From positions 62,001-126,000 of the forward strand of contig JAGBDR010000025.1 of assembly GCA_017937385.1 (NCBI GenBank): DNA of 64,000 bases, written 5' to 3'. This document shows positions 46,301 through 54,844 of this stretch, one piece after another. The first letter of the stretch is position 1; each line of letters begins with the position of its first letter. The stretch comes from Parabacteroides sp. GTDB lineage: Bacteria > Bacteroidota > Bacteroidia > Bacteroidales > Tannerellaceae. The notes beneath the pieces were generated by a model, which saw nothing but the letters and a program-made list of their open reading frames with translations, made no database searches and had not been told where the DNA came from. The position numbers were made by a program, and so were the translations under genes.

Positions 46301-47728
46301 ATGACGATGAAACATAACTTTGCTTGGGCGAAAACGGGGTTTGCCGGCCTGATGGGAGGACTGGCGGTTCTTTTGTCGGCGGCAGTGTCTTGCACGAAGG
46401 ATGATCCGGTGGCGGGCGTGTCTGATGCGGGGACGAACGATTGGATCTATAAGGTCATGACGGATTACTATTTGTGGAATGAGGATGTGCCCGGAAAAGG
46501 GGACTTGGATTTCTCGCAATCGCCGGACCGCTTCTTTGCTTCCTTGCTGTCGGAACAGGATGGGGTGAAATATGGAGACGGATGGCTCACGTTTTCCCGG
46601 ATAGAGAAGAAGAAAGAAGAGACGAAATCCATTTCGGAATCCGATTCGTACGGGTTTGAGTTTGCACAATACCAGGATAAGGAAAAGGGCGTCTATTACG
46701 CCTGGGTTTTGTATGTATTGCCCGGTTCGCCGGCCGCAGAAGCCGGACTACAACGGGGCGACTGGATCATCGCGGTCGGAAGTGAAACCCCGAACGTGAC
46801 CAGCGCGTCGGCCTTTTATAGCGGAAGCGCGACCACTTTCTTATTGGCGGATGCGAAAAGGGAGGGAAATAAGGTGACGTTTTATAAGCGAAAGGCGATT
46901 CCGGTCGCCGCCTCTCGTGCCGTAGAGGATACGCCGTTTCTGAAAGATTCCGTCTATACGGTCGGGGGCAAGAAGATCGGCTATTTAGTCTACAACCATT
47001 TCTCTTCCGGACCGGACGATGAAAGCACGACGTATGACGACCGGATGAAACAGCTCTTTGCCGGGTTTAAGGCTGAGAACGTGAGCGAGTTCGTCCTGGA
47101 CCTGCGCTATAACCAAGGCGGCCTGGTGTCTTGCGCCCAACTGATGACCTCCCTGTTGGCGCCCGCCAGTGCGTTGGGCAAGACGTTCTGCATGATAGAG
47201 CATAACGAAAAACAGGCCAAAAGCAATGAAACCTTGTTGCTGAAGAAGAACGCCGAGATGGGAAATGTCAACCTGGACCTGAAACGCCTTTACGTGCTGA
47301 CCGGAAGTGTGACCGCCTCGGCTTCCGAGGCCGTAATCAATTGCCTGATCCCTTACCTGACCCGCAACCAAATCACGATTATCGGAGAAAAAACGATCGG
47401 CAAACGGGTGGGAAGCAATACGTTCGGGACGCGGGAAAACTATGACTGGCTGTTGCATCCGATCACATTGCGCATTTTTAATGCCGACCACGAGGCCGAC
47501 TATGCGGACGGTTTCGAGCCGGACGTAAAGATCGAGGAGCTGATTATCGGCAACGATTTGTTGCCTTTCGGAGATACCAACGAGACATTGTTTGCCGAGG
47601 CGCTTGCCCGGATAACCGGGTTGAAGAGCCGGACGGTGTCTGCGGAAAGCGGCGGAGCGATCCGGCTTGCCCCGTCTTCGCTCGAAAGGAAGCCGGTCCA
47701 AGGCCTTGTCTTCGAACCTGAAAAATAA
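46301..47728 (+). CDS. S41 family C-terminal processing protease-like lipoprotein
   Basis: About 475 aa from the ATG at 46301 (46307 also possible). The lipoprotein signal ends in AAVSC. An N-terminal domain (DWIYKVMTDYYLWNED) typical of Bacteroidota S41 lipoproteins comes first, then a PDZ-like domain (LPGSPAAEAGLQRGDWIIAV, about 145-215), then the S41 core with VLDLRYNQGG, the catalytic Ser in TASASEAVINCL and the Lys in GEKTIGKRVGS. It is a periplasmic or surface Ser/Lys protease. A TACATTTG box lies at 46272-46279. Whether it belongs to the salvage genes that follow is uncertain. Confidence 0.9.
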   Translation: MTMKHNFAWAKTGFAGLMGGLAVLLSAAVSCTKDDPVAGVSDAGTNDWIYKVMTDYYLWNEDVPGKGDLDFSQSPDRFFASLLSEQDGVKYGDGWLTFSRIEKKKEETKSISESDSYGFEFAQYQDKEKGVYYAWVLYVLPGSPAAEAGLQRGDWIIAVGSETPNVTSASAFYSGSATTFLLADAKREGNKVTFYKRKAIPVAASRAVEDTPFLKDSVYTVGGKKIGYLVYNHFSSGPDDESTTYDDRMKQLFAGFKAENVSEFVLDLRYNQGGLVSCAQLMTSLLAPASALGKTFCMIEHNEKQAKSNETLLLKKNAEMGNVNLDLKRLYVLTGSVTASASEAVINCLIPYLTRNQITIIGEKTIGKRVGSNTFGTRENYDWLLHPITLRIFNADHEADYADGFEPDVKIEELIIGNDLLPFGDTNETLFAEALARITGLKSRTVSAESGGAIRLAPSSLERKPVQGLVFEPEK

Positions 47729-47749
47729 ACCTCTTGTAACATTTGCGTT

Positions 47750-49216
47750 ATGAATATGATAACTTGTTTTATTCCGTTCCTTTCTGTTTCTCATGCCCGG
47801 CAAACGGTCCGGACGTTGAGACAATGCAGACGGGTAAAGAAGATCTATTTCCTGGCGACGGAAGCAGTTTCCGGCGAAGTCGGGGAGTGCGAGATCCTTC
47901 CGGTCGATTCGCTTGCCAGTTGCGCCACTTTCCGGTCGGTCGCTTCCCGGGTTGATACGGCCTATACCTGTATATATACGACCTGTACGGCTTTCGAGCC
48001 GGGACAGTTCGCTTTCGAACGCTTGTCGGCCATAGCCGAAGATACGGATGCCGGAATGCTTTATGCCGACCGCTACTTAGTGAAGAACGGGGTCCGCTGT
48101 CCGGCGCCGGTCATCGATTACCAGCCGGGAAGCCTGCGCGACGATTTCGACTTCGGTTCCCTTCTGTTCTTCCGTTCCTCCGTCTTGAAACAGGCGGTCG
48201 GGGCGATGGATGCTGATTACCGGTTCGCCGGGTTGTATGACCTGCGCCTCCGGGTGTCGGAGTTGGCCGGCTTGGTCCACGTCAATGAATATTTGTATGC
48301 GGAAGTGGAGGCGGATGCCCGCAAGAGCGGAGAGAAGCTGTTCGATTATGTCGACCCGAAGAACCGGGCAGTGCAGATCGAGATGGAAGCCGCCTGTACC
48401 GCCTACTTGAAGCGGATCGGCGGATATCTGGCTCCGGGCTTCGAACCGGTCGCTTTCGATGCCGACGGCTTCGAACAGGAGGCTTCGGTCATCATCCCCG
48501 TTCGCAACCGCATCCGGACCATCGAAGCGGCTATCCGCTCCGTGCTGGCCCAGAAGACGAGCTTCCGTTTCAACCTGATTGTCGTGGACAACCATTCGAC
48601 CGACGGCACTTCCGAGGCGATCGAGAAATATACGGCCGACAAGCGGGTTCTCCACCTCGTGCCGGAACGCTCCGACCTGGGGATCGGCGGTTGCTGGAAT
48701 GTGGGTGTGCATCATCCGGCTTGCGGTAAGTTTGCCGTCCAGCTCGATAGCGACGATGTGTATAGTGGCCCCGACACGTTGCAGAAGATCGTGGATGCTT
48801 TCTATGAGCAGAAGTGTGCGATGGTGGTCGGCACCTACCGGATGACCGACTTCCAAATGAACGAGATTCCGCCCGGTATCATCGACCATCGGGAGTGGAC
48901 GCCCGAAAACGGCCGCAACAACGCGCTCCGCATTAACGGCCTGGGCGCTCCCCGTGCCTTCTATACGCCTGTGCTTCGGGAAATCAATCTACCGAACACC
49001 AGCTATGGCGAAGATTATGCGTTGGGCCTGCGCATCTCCCGTACCTGGCAGATCGGGCGTATCTATGACGTCCTTTACCTCTGCCGCCGGTGGGAAGACA
49101 ATTCGGATGCCGCGCTCGACATCGTGAAAATGAACGCGCACAATACTTACAAAGACCGGCTCCGCACTTGGGAATTGCAGGCGCGGATCGCCCTGAATGC
49201 CCGTTCGCCCAAGTGA
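47750..49216 (+). CDS. Family 2 glycosyltransferase
   Basis: A 488-aa protein. Residues about 245-420 are a GT2 (GT-A fold) domain: ASVIIPVRNRIRTIEAAI, VVDNHSTDGTSEAI and the DxD-like QLDSDDVY, followed by a GEDYALGLRI acceptor-site segment. The N-terminal 240 residues look like a second, degenerate GT-A-like part with RVKKIYFLATEA and DRYLV. It probably adds a sugar to a surface glycan or another acceptor; donor and acceptor cannot be told. It starts 21 bases after the S41 gene stop. Confidence 0.85.
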   Translation: MNMITCFIPFLSVSHARQTVRTLRQCRRVKKIYFLATEAVSGEVGECEILPVDSLASCATFRSVASRVDTAYTCIYTTCTAFEPGQFAFERLSAIAEDTDAGMLYADRYLVKNGVRCPAPVIDYQPGSLRDDFDFGSLLFFRSSVLKQAVGAMDADYRFAGLYDLRLRVSELAGLVHVNEYLYAEVEADARKSGEKLFDYVDPKNRAVQIEMEAACTAYLKRIGGYLAPGFEPVAFDADGFEQEASVIIPVRNRIRTIEAAIRSVLAQKTSFRFNLIVVDNHSTDGTSEAIEKYTADKRVLHLVPERSDLGIGGCWNVGVHHPACGKFAVQLDSDDVYSGPDTLQKIVDAFYEQKCAMVVGTYRMTDFQMNEIPPGIIDHREWTPENGRNNALRINGLGAPRAFYTPVLREINLPNTSYGEDYALGLRISRTWQIGRIYDVLYLCRRWEDNSDAALDIVKMNAHNTYKDRLRTWELQARIALNARSPK

Positions 49217-49507
49217 TGTCCTCCGGGACTTTTGCTCGTTCGTCGGCTATGAATTGCCGGCATGATGCCGGTCTGTAAAGCGTCCGCTTGCCGGTGAACG
49301 ATCGTCCGCCGCCAAGTGAACGGTCGTCCGTCAGCAAGCGAACGTTCGTTCGCCGCCAAGCGGACGCTTTACAGACCGGCTCTTCCGGGATAATACATGC
49401 GGATGGATGCGTGAAAATATTCTTAGGAACCAGATAGGCGTGTATGACCTGTTTTTTTACTACATTTGTGGTGCGGGTAAAATTGTGCCGGCAACCATGA
49501 AAACGCA
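49217..49507. other. GC-rich gap with palindrome and tandem repeats
   Basis: 291 bases without a gene. It carries the repeat structure at 49267-49380 and, further on, a possible start region for the next gene. A minus-strand frame across it looks like chance, built from the repeats. Confidence 0.6.
49267..49380. repeat. 24-bp perfect palindrome enclosing three 22-bp tandem repeats
   Basis: The arms 49267-49290 and 49357-49380 are exact reverse complements over 24 bases. Between them are three imperfect 22-base units (49294-49315, 49316-49337, 49338-49359), each with the form GNGAACGNTCGTNCG followed by a CAA end. The structure is GC-rich, with palindromic AACGTTCG in the third unit, and could form a stable cruciform or RNA hairpin. 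Confidence 0.9.
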
Positions 49508-50449
49508 ATGCTTATGAATGATTTGGAACGGAAAGTGGAAGCCTTGCTGGACAGTCAGAAGCGGGACTGGAAATTGGCAAGAGAGAATTATGCTTCTTTG
49601 TCGAATGTGCAGACACGTTATTTCCGGGATAATGACAGGACTACGGTTCTCCAGTTTAACCCGGAACGGATTCGTTCTTCCGCCGCGAAGATCGACAAGG
49701 CCTCCTTGCAGGCGCGTCCCTGTTTCTTCTGTCATCGGCCGGAAGAACAGAAAGGGGTGGTCTATGACGATGCGTTTGAAATATTGGTCAATCCGTATCC
49801 CATTTTTGAAGACCACCTGACCGTCCCCCTGCGTCGGCACGAAAGGCAACAGATCCGGCCGTATTTCAGGAAGATGCTGGACATCGCTTCCGAATTGCCC
49901 GGCTATGCCCTGTTTTACAATGGGCCGAGATGCGGCGCTTCCGCTCCGGCCCACATGCACTTCCAGGCCGGGCGGCGCTCGGACTTCCCGTTTGTACGGG
50001 ATTGGCTGAGCTTCCCGAAACAGATTATTCGGGAAACGGAACGGACGGGCTTCTATGTCACGGCCGGCCACATTCCGGCTTGTTTCATTTTCGAGTCGAG
50101 AGACCGGGAGGAGGCAAAGGCTGTCTTTGATTTACTCTATGACCGGCTGCCGGTCAAACCGGGCGACTACGAGCCGATGATGAACGTGCTGGCTTGGAAA
50201 GAGGAAGGGGTTTGGGTTACGGGCGTCTTCCCGCGGCGGGAGTTGCGTCCGTCTTGCTATTATGCCGAAGGGGAAGCCAATATCCTGATCAGTCCGGCTA
50301 CCGTCGAGATGGCCGGTTTGTTCGTCGTCCCTTTGGAAAAGGATTTTGAGAAAGTAACATTTGCAGACCTGGAAACGATCTGGAAAGAGGTAAGTATCAC
50401 TGAGGAGGAGAAGAACGCGCTCGTCCGGAAAATCAAAGAAGAAGCATGA
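49508..50449 (+). CDS. HIT-superfamily phosphorylase-like protein (DUF4922)
   Basis: A 313-aa protein of the galactose-1-phosphate uridylyltransferase/GDP-galactose phosphorylase side of the HIT superfamily. The catalytic triad region is PAHMHFQAG (HxHxQ) around residues 155-163, and the zinc-like CFFCHRPEEQ lies near residue 72. Such enzymes split a nucleotide sugar with phosphate, so it may release sugar 1-phosphate in the salvage route of this gene cluster. The stop overlaps the start of the transporter gene by four bases (ATGA), so the two are translationally coupled. Met3 (49514) is an alternative start. Confidence 0.82.
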   Translation: MLMNDLERKVEALLDSQKRDWKLARENYASLSNVQTRYFRDNDRTTVLQFNPERIRSSAAKIDKASLQARPCFFCHRPEEQKGVVYDDAFEILVNPYPIFEDHLTVPLRRHERQQIRPYFRKMLDIASELPGYALFYNGPRCGASAPAHMHFQAGRRSDFPFVRDWLSFPKQIIRETERTGFYVTAGHIPACFIFESRDREEAKAVFDLLYDRLPVKPGDYEPMMNVLAWKEEGVWVTGVFPRRELRPSCYYAEGEANILISPATVEMAGLFVVPLEKDFEKVTFADLETIWKEVSITEEEKNALVRKIKEEA

Positions 50450-51741
50450 CATCCCATAAGCCATTGTCCGGTAAATCCGCTGCCCGCTCTCCCTGGAGCT
50501 GGGTCCCCTCCTTGTATTTTGCGCAGGGAATACCATACGTCGCGGTAATGATTGTCTCGGTTCTGATGTATAAACGTCTGGGCGTTTCCAATACCGATAT
50601 CGCTCTTTATACGAGTTGGCTGAATCTCCCTTGGGTGATCAAACCCTTTTGGAGCCCGTTTGTGGATTTGCTGAAGACCAAGCGTTGGTGGGTGGTTACG
50701 ATGCAGGTGCTGATCGGAGCCGGACTCGCCGGAGTGGCGTTTACGATCCCGACGGCTTTCTTTTTCCAGGCCTCGTTGGCCGTCTTCTGGTTGCTGGCTT
50801 TTAGCTCGGCTACGCATGATATTGCGGCGGACGGTTTCTATATGCTGGCCCTCGATTCGCATGAACAGGCTTTCTTTGTCGGAATCCGGAGCACCTTTTA
50901 CCGGATTGCGATTATTGCCGGGCAAGGGTTGCTGGTCATGTTTGCCGGCTTCTTGGAAAACAGCACGGGGAATATTCCGCTTGCCTGGTCGGTCACGTTC
51001 TTTATTTTAGGCGGGCTGTTTTTGGGCTTGTTCCTGTATCATCGGTATATACTTCCTTGCCCGAAAGCGGACAGGCCGTCGGTCACGGCGACGCCTCTCG
51101 CCATCTTGAAAGCATTCTTCGCGACTTTCGCCTCCTTTTTTCGGAAGAAACAGGCCTTTGCCGCGATCCTGTTCATGTTGTTGTACCGTTTCCCGGAAGC
51201 CCAGTTGACGAAATTAGTGACGCCTTTCTTGGTCGATCCCCGCGAAGTGGGAGGCCTGGGGCTTTCGACGGCTGAGATCGGGCTGGTGTACGGGACGATC
51301 GGGACGATCGGTCTGGTGTTGGGCGGCATATTGGGCGGCATCGCCGCTTCGGCAGGTGGGTTGAAGCGGTGGATCTGGCCGATGGCATTGGCGATTTCCC
51401 TGCCCGACGCCGTCTTTATCTACCTGAGTAGCGCGTTGCCCGATAGCTTGTGGATCATCAATTTGTGTGTGTTTGTCGAACAGTTCGGCTACGGTTTCGG
51501 TTTCACGGCCTATATGTTGTATCTGATTTATTATTCCGACGGCGAACATAAGACAGCCCATTATGCGATCTGTACGGCTTTCATGGCGTTGGGACTGATG
51601 CTGCCCGGAATGGCGGCGGGCTGGTTGCAGGAACAGATGGGCTACGAGCCCTTCTTCTGGTGGGTGATGGGATGTTGCTTGCTGACCTGGCTTGTCACGG
51701 CCCGCCTGAAGATTGATCCCGAATTCGGAAAGAAATCCTAA
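50446..51741 (+). CDS. AmpG-like MFS transporter
   Basis: A 431-aa membrane protein with about 12 hydrophobic segments, starting with WSWVPSLYFAQGIPYVAVM, a motif seen in AmpG-type permeases, and the loop ATHDIAADGFYMLALDS which is strongly AmpG-like. AmpG imports anhydromuropeptides released from peptidoglycan into the cytosol. The ATG overlaps the stop of the HIT-like gene and a kinase of the BadF/NagK type follows, so the set may salvage amino sugars from the cell wall. The substrate is inferred. Confidence 0.9.
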   Translation: MTSHKPLSGKSAARSPWSWVPSLYFAQGIPYVAVMIVSVLMYKRLGVSNTDIALYTSWLNLPWVIKPFWSPFVDLLKTKRWWVVTMQVLIGAGLAGVAFTIPTAFFFQASLAVFWLLAFSSATHDIAADGFYMLALDSHEQAFFVGIRSTFYRIAIIAGQGLLVMFAGFLENSTGNIPLAWSVTFFILGGLFLGLFLYHRYILPCPKADRPSVTATPLAILKAFFATFASFFRKKQAFAAILFMLLYRFPEAQLTKLVTPFLVDPREVGGLGLSTAEIGLVYGTIGTIGLVLGGILGGIAASAGGLKRWIWPMALAISLPDAVFIYLSSALPDSLWIINLCVFVEQFGYGFGFTAYMLYLIYYSDGEHKTAHYAICTAFMALGLMLPGMAAGWLQEQMGYEPFFWWVMGCCLLTWLVTARLKIDPEFGKKS

Positions 51742-51773
51742 TTCATAAATCATAAATTATAAATCATAAATCT
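51741..51773. repeat. AT-rich palindromic intergenic repeat, copy 3
   Basis: AATTCATAAATCATAAATTATAAATCATAAATC fills the short gap between the transporter and kinase genes. It belongs with the copies at 25576, 43898 and 62650 and lies inside an operon, so it does not stop transcription completely. Confidence 0.7.
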
Positions 51774-51775
51774 CC

Positions 51776-52618
51776 ATGTTTCTAATCGCAGACGGCGGCT
51801 CCACGAAAACGGATTGGAGCCTTGTGGACGGCAATCAGGAAATAGGCCGGCTCCAGACACGCGGGATCAACCCTTTTTACCAGACGGAAGAAGAGATCTC
51901 GGCTGAAATAAGGGAACAGTTGCTTCCCCGGATAACGGACTGCGGAGCGATCGCGTCTGTCTGTTTTTATGGTGCTGGATGTGCGTTCCCGGAAAAGAAC
52001 GAGATGCTGCGCCGCTCCATCAGGCGTGTTTTGCCGGTTCCGGTGGAGGTCGGCAGCGACTTGCTGGCGGCTGCCCGCGCCCTTTGTGGCGACCAGCCCG
52101 GCATAGCCTGCATTTTGGGGACCGGCTCCAATTCCTGCCTGTACGACGGGAAAGAGATCGTCGAGAACATATTTCCCTTGGGCTTTATCTTGGGCGATGA
52201 GGGAAGTGGTGCCGTACTGGGGAAACGGCTGGTCGGGGATGTGCTGAAGAATCAGTTGCCGTTGGCTTTGCGGGAGGTTTTCTTTGCGGAGTCGGGCCTG
52301 ACGCCGGCTATCATCCTGGAAAAGGTCTATAAACAACCTTTCCCGAACCGTTTCCTGGCAAGCCTGTCCCCCTTTTTGCTCCGGCATATAGAAGAACCGG
52401 CCATCCGCCGGTTGGTAGGCGATAGCTTCCGGTCGTTCTTTGCCCGCAACGTCATGCAATACGATTGCCGGAACCACCTGGTCCATCTGACCGGCTCCAT
52501 CGCCTGGCATTATCAATCCCTCTTGAAAGAAATCGCCCGCGAGTTCAACCTCCGGCTCGGCACGATCGAGCAAAGCCCGCTCCCGGGGTTGGTTCGGTAT
52601 CATGGTGGAAAATCATAG
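51776..52618 (+). CDS. BadF/BadG-family ATPase, N-acetylglucosamine kinase-like
   Basis: A 280-aa ASKHA-fold protein. The phosphate-1 motif DGGSTKTDWSLVDG opens the protein, phosphate-2 is GTGSNSCLYDG (about 118-128), and the GDEGSGAVLGKRL motif follows (about 140-152). The length and motifs match the single-domain GlcNAc/MurNAc kinase-like group rather than benzoyl-CoA reductase activators. It would phosphorylate an amino sugar with ATP. The gene follows the AmpG-like transporter by 34 bases, supporting a role in muropeptide or amino-sugar recycling. Confidence 0.88.
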   Translation: MFLIADGGSTKTDWSLVDGNQEIGRLQTRGINPFYQTEEEISAEIREQLLPRITDCGAIASVCFYGAGCAFPEKNEMLRRSIRRVLPVPVEVGSDLLAAARALCGDQPGIACILGTGSNSCLYDGKEIVENIFPLGFILGDEGSGAVLGKRLVGDVLKNQLPLALREVFFAESGLTPAIILEKVYKQPFPNRFLASLSPFLLRHIEEPAIRRLVGDSFRSFFARNVMQYDCRNHLVHLTGSIAWHYQSLLKEIAREFNLRLGTIEQSPLPGLVRYHGGKS

Positions 52619-52729
52619 GATAGGTTCGGGTTCCGGGACATGGGATGAAATAATTCCTTTCATGTTGATTGAATAGTCCTTTGAAATACCTATTTTTGTC
52701 TGGACAGATCAATAATACGGCAGGCAGGT

Positions 52730-54277
52730 ATGACAACACTTTATCCGATAGGCATACAGAATTTTGAGAAGATCCGCAAGGACGGGTTTCTCTATGTTGA
52801 TAAAACGGCGTTAATTTATCAGATGGTGAGGACTGGAAATTATTATTTTCTGAGTCGTCCGCGCCGGTTTGGTAAATCGTTGTTGGTTTCGACATTGGAA
52901 GCCTATTTTCAAGGGAAGAAAGAGTTGTTCGATGGTTTGGCGATAGAAAATCTGGAACAGGATTGGCTGGAATATCCGGTTTTACATTTGGATTTGAACG
53001 CGGAGCGATATTCGGAAATTTCGTCTTTGGATAGTATTTTGCAACGTCATTTGAACCTATGGGAAGATACATGGGGGAAAGATGAACGGGAAAAGACCTT
53101 GTCGGATCGTTTTATCGGAGTGATTCGTCGGGCAAAAGCCCGGTCGGGAAGGCGTGTGGTTATTTTGGTGGATGAATATGACAAACCTTTGTTGCAGGCC
53201 ATTGGGAATGAACCGTTGCAAGACGAATTCCGTTCTCTGTTGAAACCGTTTTACGGAGTGTTGAAGACGATGGATGGCGACATCCGCTTTGCCTTTCTGA
53301 CAGGGGTGACAAAGTTCGGCAAAGTAAGTGTATTCAGCGATTTGAACAATCTGATGGATATATCGATGGATGACCGGTATGTTGAGATTTGCGGTATGAC
53401 TGAGACGGAAATTCATGCGTATATGGAAAATGGAGTGTCGGATTTGGCGCGTAACCTGCAAATGGATTATGAAGAAGTTTGCCAGGAATTGAAACACCGC
53501 TATGACGGTTATCATTTTACCCCTAAGTCGCAGGGCATATACAACCCGTTCAGTTTGTTGAATACATTTGCGAAGTCGGATTTCGGAGATTACTGGTTCG
53601 AGACAGGCACGCCCTCTTATCTGGTCGAGCTGTTGAAGCATACCGACTATGATTTGTATAGTATGGCGCATACGGAAACGAATGCGGATGTATTGAATTG
53701 CATGGATGGCGTTTCGCCTAACCCGGTTCCGGTCATTTATCAGAGTGGCTACTTGACGATCAAGTCCTATAATCCCAGATTTAAAATATACACACTGGGA
53801 TTTCCCAATCGGGAAGTGGAAGAGGGCTTCTTGAATTATTTGCTTCCTTATTATACTTCTGTCAATGTGGTTGACACATCCTTCCAGCTTTTTAAATTTG
53901 TGAAAGAAATCGAGTCGGGAGAGGTGGATGCCTTCCTTAGCCGGCTGCAAAGTTTCTTTGCCGATACGCCCTACGAGTTGATCCGTAATTTGGAGGTGCA
54001 CTACCAAAATGTCTTGTTTATTGTGTTCAAACTGGCCGGGTTCTATGTGAACGTGGAATATCACACCTCTCGGGGTCGCATCGACCTGGTGCTGCAGACG
54101 GATCGATACATCTATATAATGGAGTTTAAATTGGAGGGAACGGCCGAAGAGGCGATCAGGCAGATCGAAGAGAAGCAATACGCCTTGCCTTTTGCCTTGG
54201 ATAAACGGAAACTCTTTAAGATTGGAGTGAACTTTGACAATGAAACACGGAACATAACCGGTTGGTTGGTCAATTAG
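52730..54277 (+). CDS. AAA-ATPase-like/PD-(D/E)XK nuclease-family protein
   Basis: A 515-aa protein of the family that joins an AAA-ATPase-like domain to a PDDEXK-like domain. The N-terminus has the hallmark YPIGIQNFEKIRKDGFLYVD, then the P-loop SRPRRFGKSLLVSTLEA (about 44-60) and Walker B VILVDEYDKPLL (about 145). The C-terminus holds the nuclease motif GRIDLVLQTDRYIYIMEFK (about 447-465) with the D...ExK pattern. Many paralogues exist in Bacteroidota genomes. The function is not known; a link to mobile DNA is suspected. It stands alone, between the salvage cluster and the riboswitch. Confidence 0.9.
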   Translation: MTTLYPIGIQNFEKIRKDGFLYVDKTALIYQMVRTGNYYFLSRPRRFGKSLLVSTLEAYFQGKKELFDGLAIENLEQDWLEYPVLHLDLNAERYSEISSLDSILQRHLNLWEDTWGKDEREKTLSDRFIGVIRRAKARSGRRVVILVDEYDKPLLQAIGNEPLQDEFRSLLKPFYGVLKTMDGDIRFAFLTGVTKFGKVSVFSDLNNLMDISMDDRYVEICGMTETEIHAYMENGVSDLARNLQMDYEEVCQELKHRYDGYHFTPKSQGIYNPFSLLNTFAKSDFGDYWFETGTPSYLVELLKHTDYDLYSMAHTETNADVLNCMDGVSPNPVPVIYQSGYLTIKSYNPRFKIYTLGFPNREVEEGFLNYLLPYYTSVNVVDTSFQLFKFVKEIESGEVDAFLSRLQSFFADTPYELIRNLEVHYQNVLFIVFKLAGFYVNVEYHTSRGRIDLVLQTDRYIYIMEFKLEGTAEEAIRQIEEKQYALPFALDKRKLFKIGVNFDNETRNITGWLVN

Positions 54278-54353
54278 CCTGTCTCATTAGCATAATACCG
54301 ATTTCTTTTCCTGCATTTTGGGAAGAAACGGAGGAATATAGGAAAATTATTTC

Positions 54354-54361
54354 TATATTTG
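54354..54361 (+). promoter_or_regulatory. -7 box of the riboswitch transcript
   Basis: TATATTTG, about 10 bases before the riboswitch body. No good TTTG is seen at the usual -33 distance. Confidence 0.5.
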
Positions 54362-54369
54362 TCCCATGC

Positions 54370-54540
54370 ATTGTTCCTGCTTCGCGATCTGCGGAAAAGG
54401 ATTAAAAGGGAATCGGGTGTGAATCCCGGACAGTCCCGCTGCTGTAAGCTTCGAAATACGGTTGGGCAATTCTTTTAGGCCACTGACGCGAGTCGGGAAG
54501 GCGCTCATACCGGAAGTAAGTCAGAAGACCTGCAACGCAT
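54370..54540 (+). promoter_or_regulatory. Cobalamin riboswitch
   Basis: All hallmark parts of the B12 aptamer are in order on the plus strand: AAAGGATTAAAAGGGAATC, GGTGTGAATCCCGGACAG, the CCCGCTGCTGTAA element, GGCCACTG with GGGAAGGC, and the B12 box AGTAAGTCAGAAGACCTGC (54515-54533). After it lie competing short stems (GGCTTC 54553-54558 with GAAGCC 54583-54588) and a small terminator, a typical expression platform. No cobalamin transport or synthesis gene follows. Confidence 0.95.
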
Positions 54541-54582
54541 ATCTTTTTCGACGGCTTCGAGGAAAAGCCGGAAGAGAACCGT

Positions 54583-54605
54583 GAAGCCTTAGGCTTTTGC
54601 TTTTC
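54583..54605 (+). terminator. Terminator of the riboswitch
   Basis: AAGCCT and AGGCTT pair, followed by TTGCTTTTC. GAAGCC could instead pair with GGCTTC at 54553-54558, which would make the on/off switch. Confidence 0.6.
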
Positions 54606-54663
54606 TTGATTCCCGTTTCCCATAGCCCGTTTATTCGTTTTTAATTATTTTGCCATAATAATT

Positions 54664-54726
54664 AGGAAAAGAGGCATGGATCTGTACGCGGGATGAGCTC
54701 CGCTTCCGGTCCATGCTTTCCTTTTT
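54664..54726 (+). terminator. Second strong hairpin after the riboswitch
   Basis: Outer GGAAA with TTTCC and inner GGCATGGA with TCCATGC, a GCGG/CCGC top stem, then CTTTTT. It would stop any transcript that passes the riboswitch terminator. Confidence 0.75.
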
Positions 54727-54794
54727 GGTGGGTGAAAAGGCGTAGAGTCAATTCACAATATAAAAGAGAAGACCGAAATTTCCGTTGGATTAAC

Positions 54795-54802
54795 TACCTT
54801 TG
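54795..54802 (+). promoter_or_regulatory. -7 box of the M28 peptidase gene
   Basis: TACCTTTG, 42 bases before the ATG. It gives the peptidase gene a promoter of its own, separate from the riboswitch. Confidence 0.55.
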
Positions 54803-54844
54803 TATGGCAAATCGTTTAGCTAATTTGTAAAACACAATCATACA

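Larger units (their letters stand above)
54541..54844. other. Gap between riboswitch and M28 peptidase gene
   Basis: About 300 bases with no reading frame longer than a few codons that looks real. It holds the riboswitch terminator (54583-54605), a second strong hairpin with T-run (54664-54726) and the promoter box of the peptidase gene (54795-54802). Confidence 0.7.

Noticed and set aside
49267..49380. CRISPR-like array
   Set aside because: Only three 22-base units, directly joined without spacers, and no cas gene.
48984..49508. Long minus-strand frame across the 22-bp tandem repeats
   Set aside because: It is opposite the glycosyltransferase gene and built from the repeat units; the product is Arg-rich and has no family.
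52730..54277. Transposase
   Set aside because: The P-loop and PD-(D/E)XK pattern match the AAA-ATPase-like/nuclease family; there are no terminal repeats around the gene.
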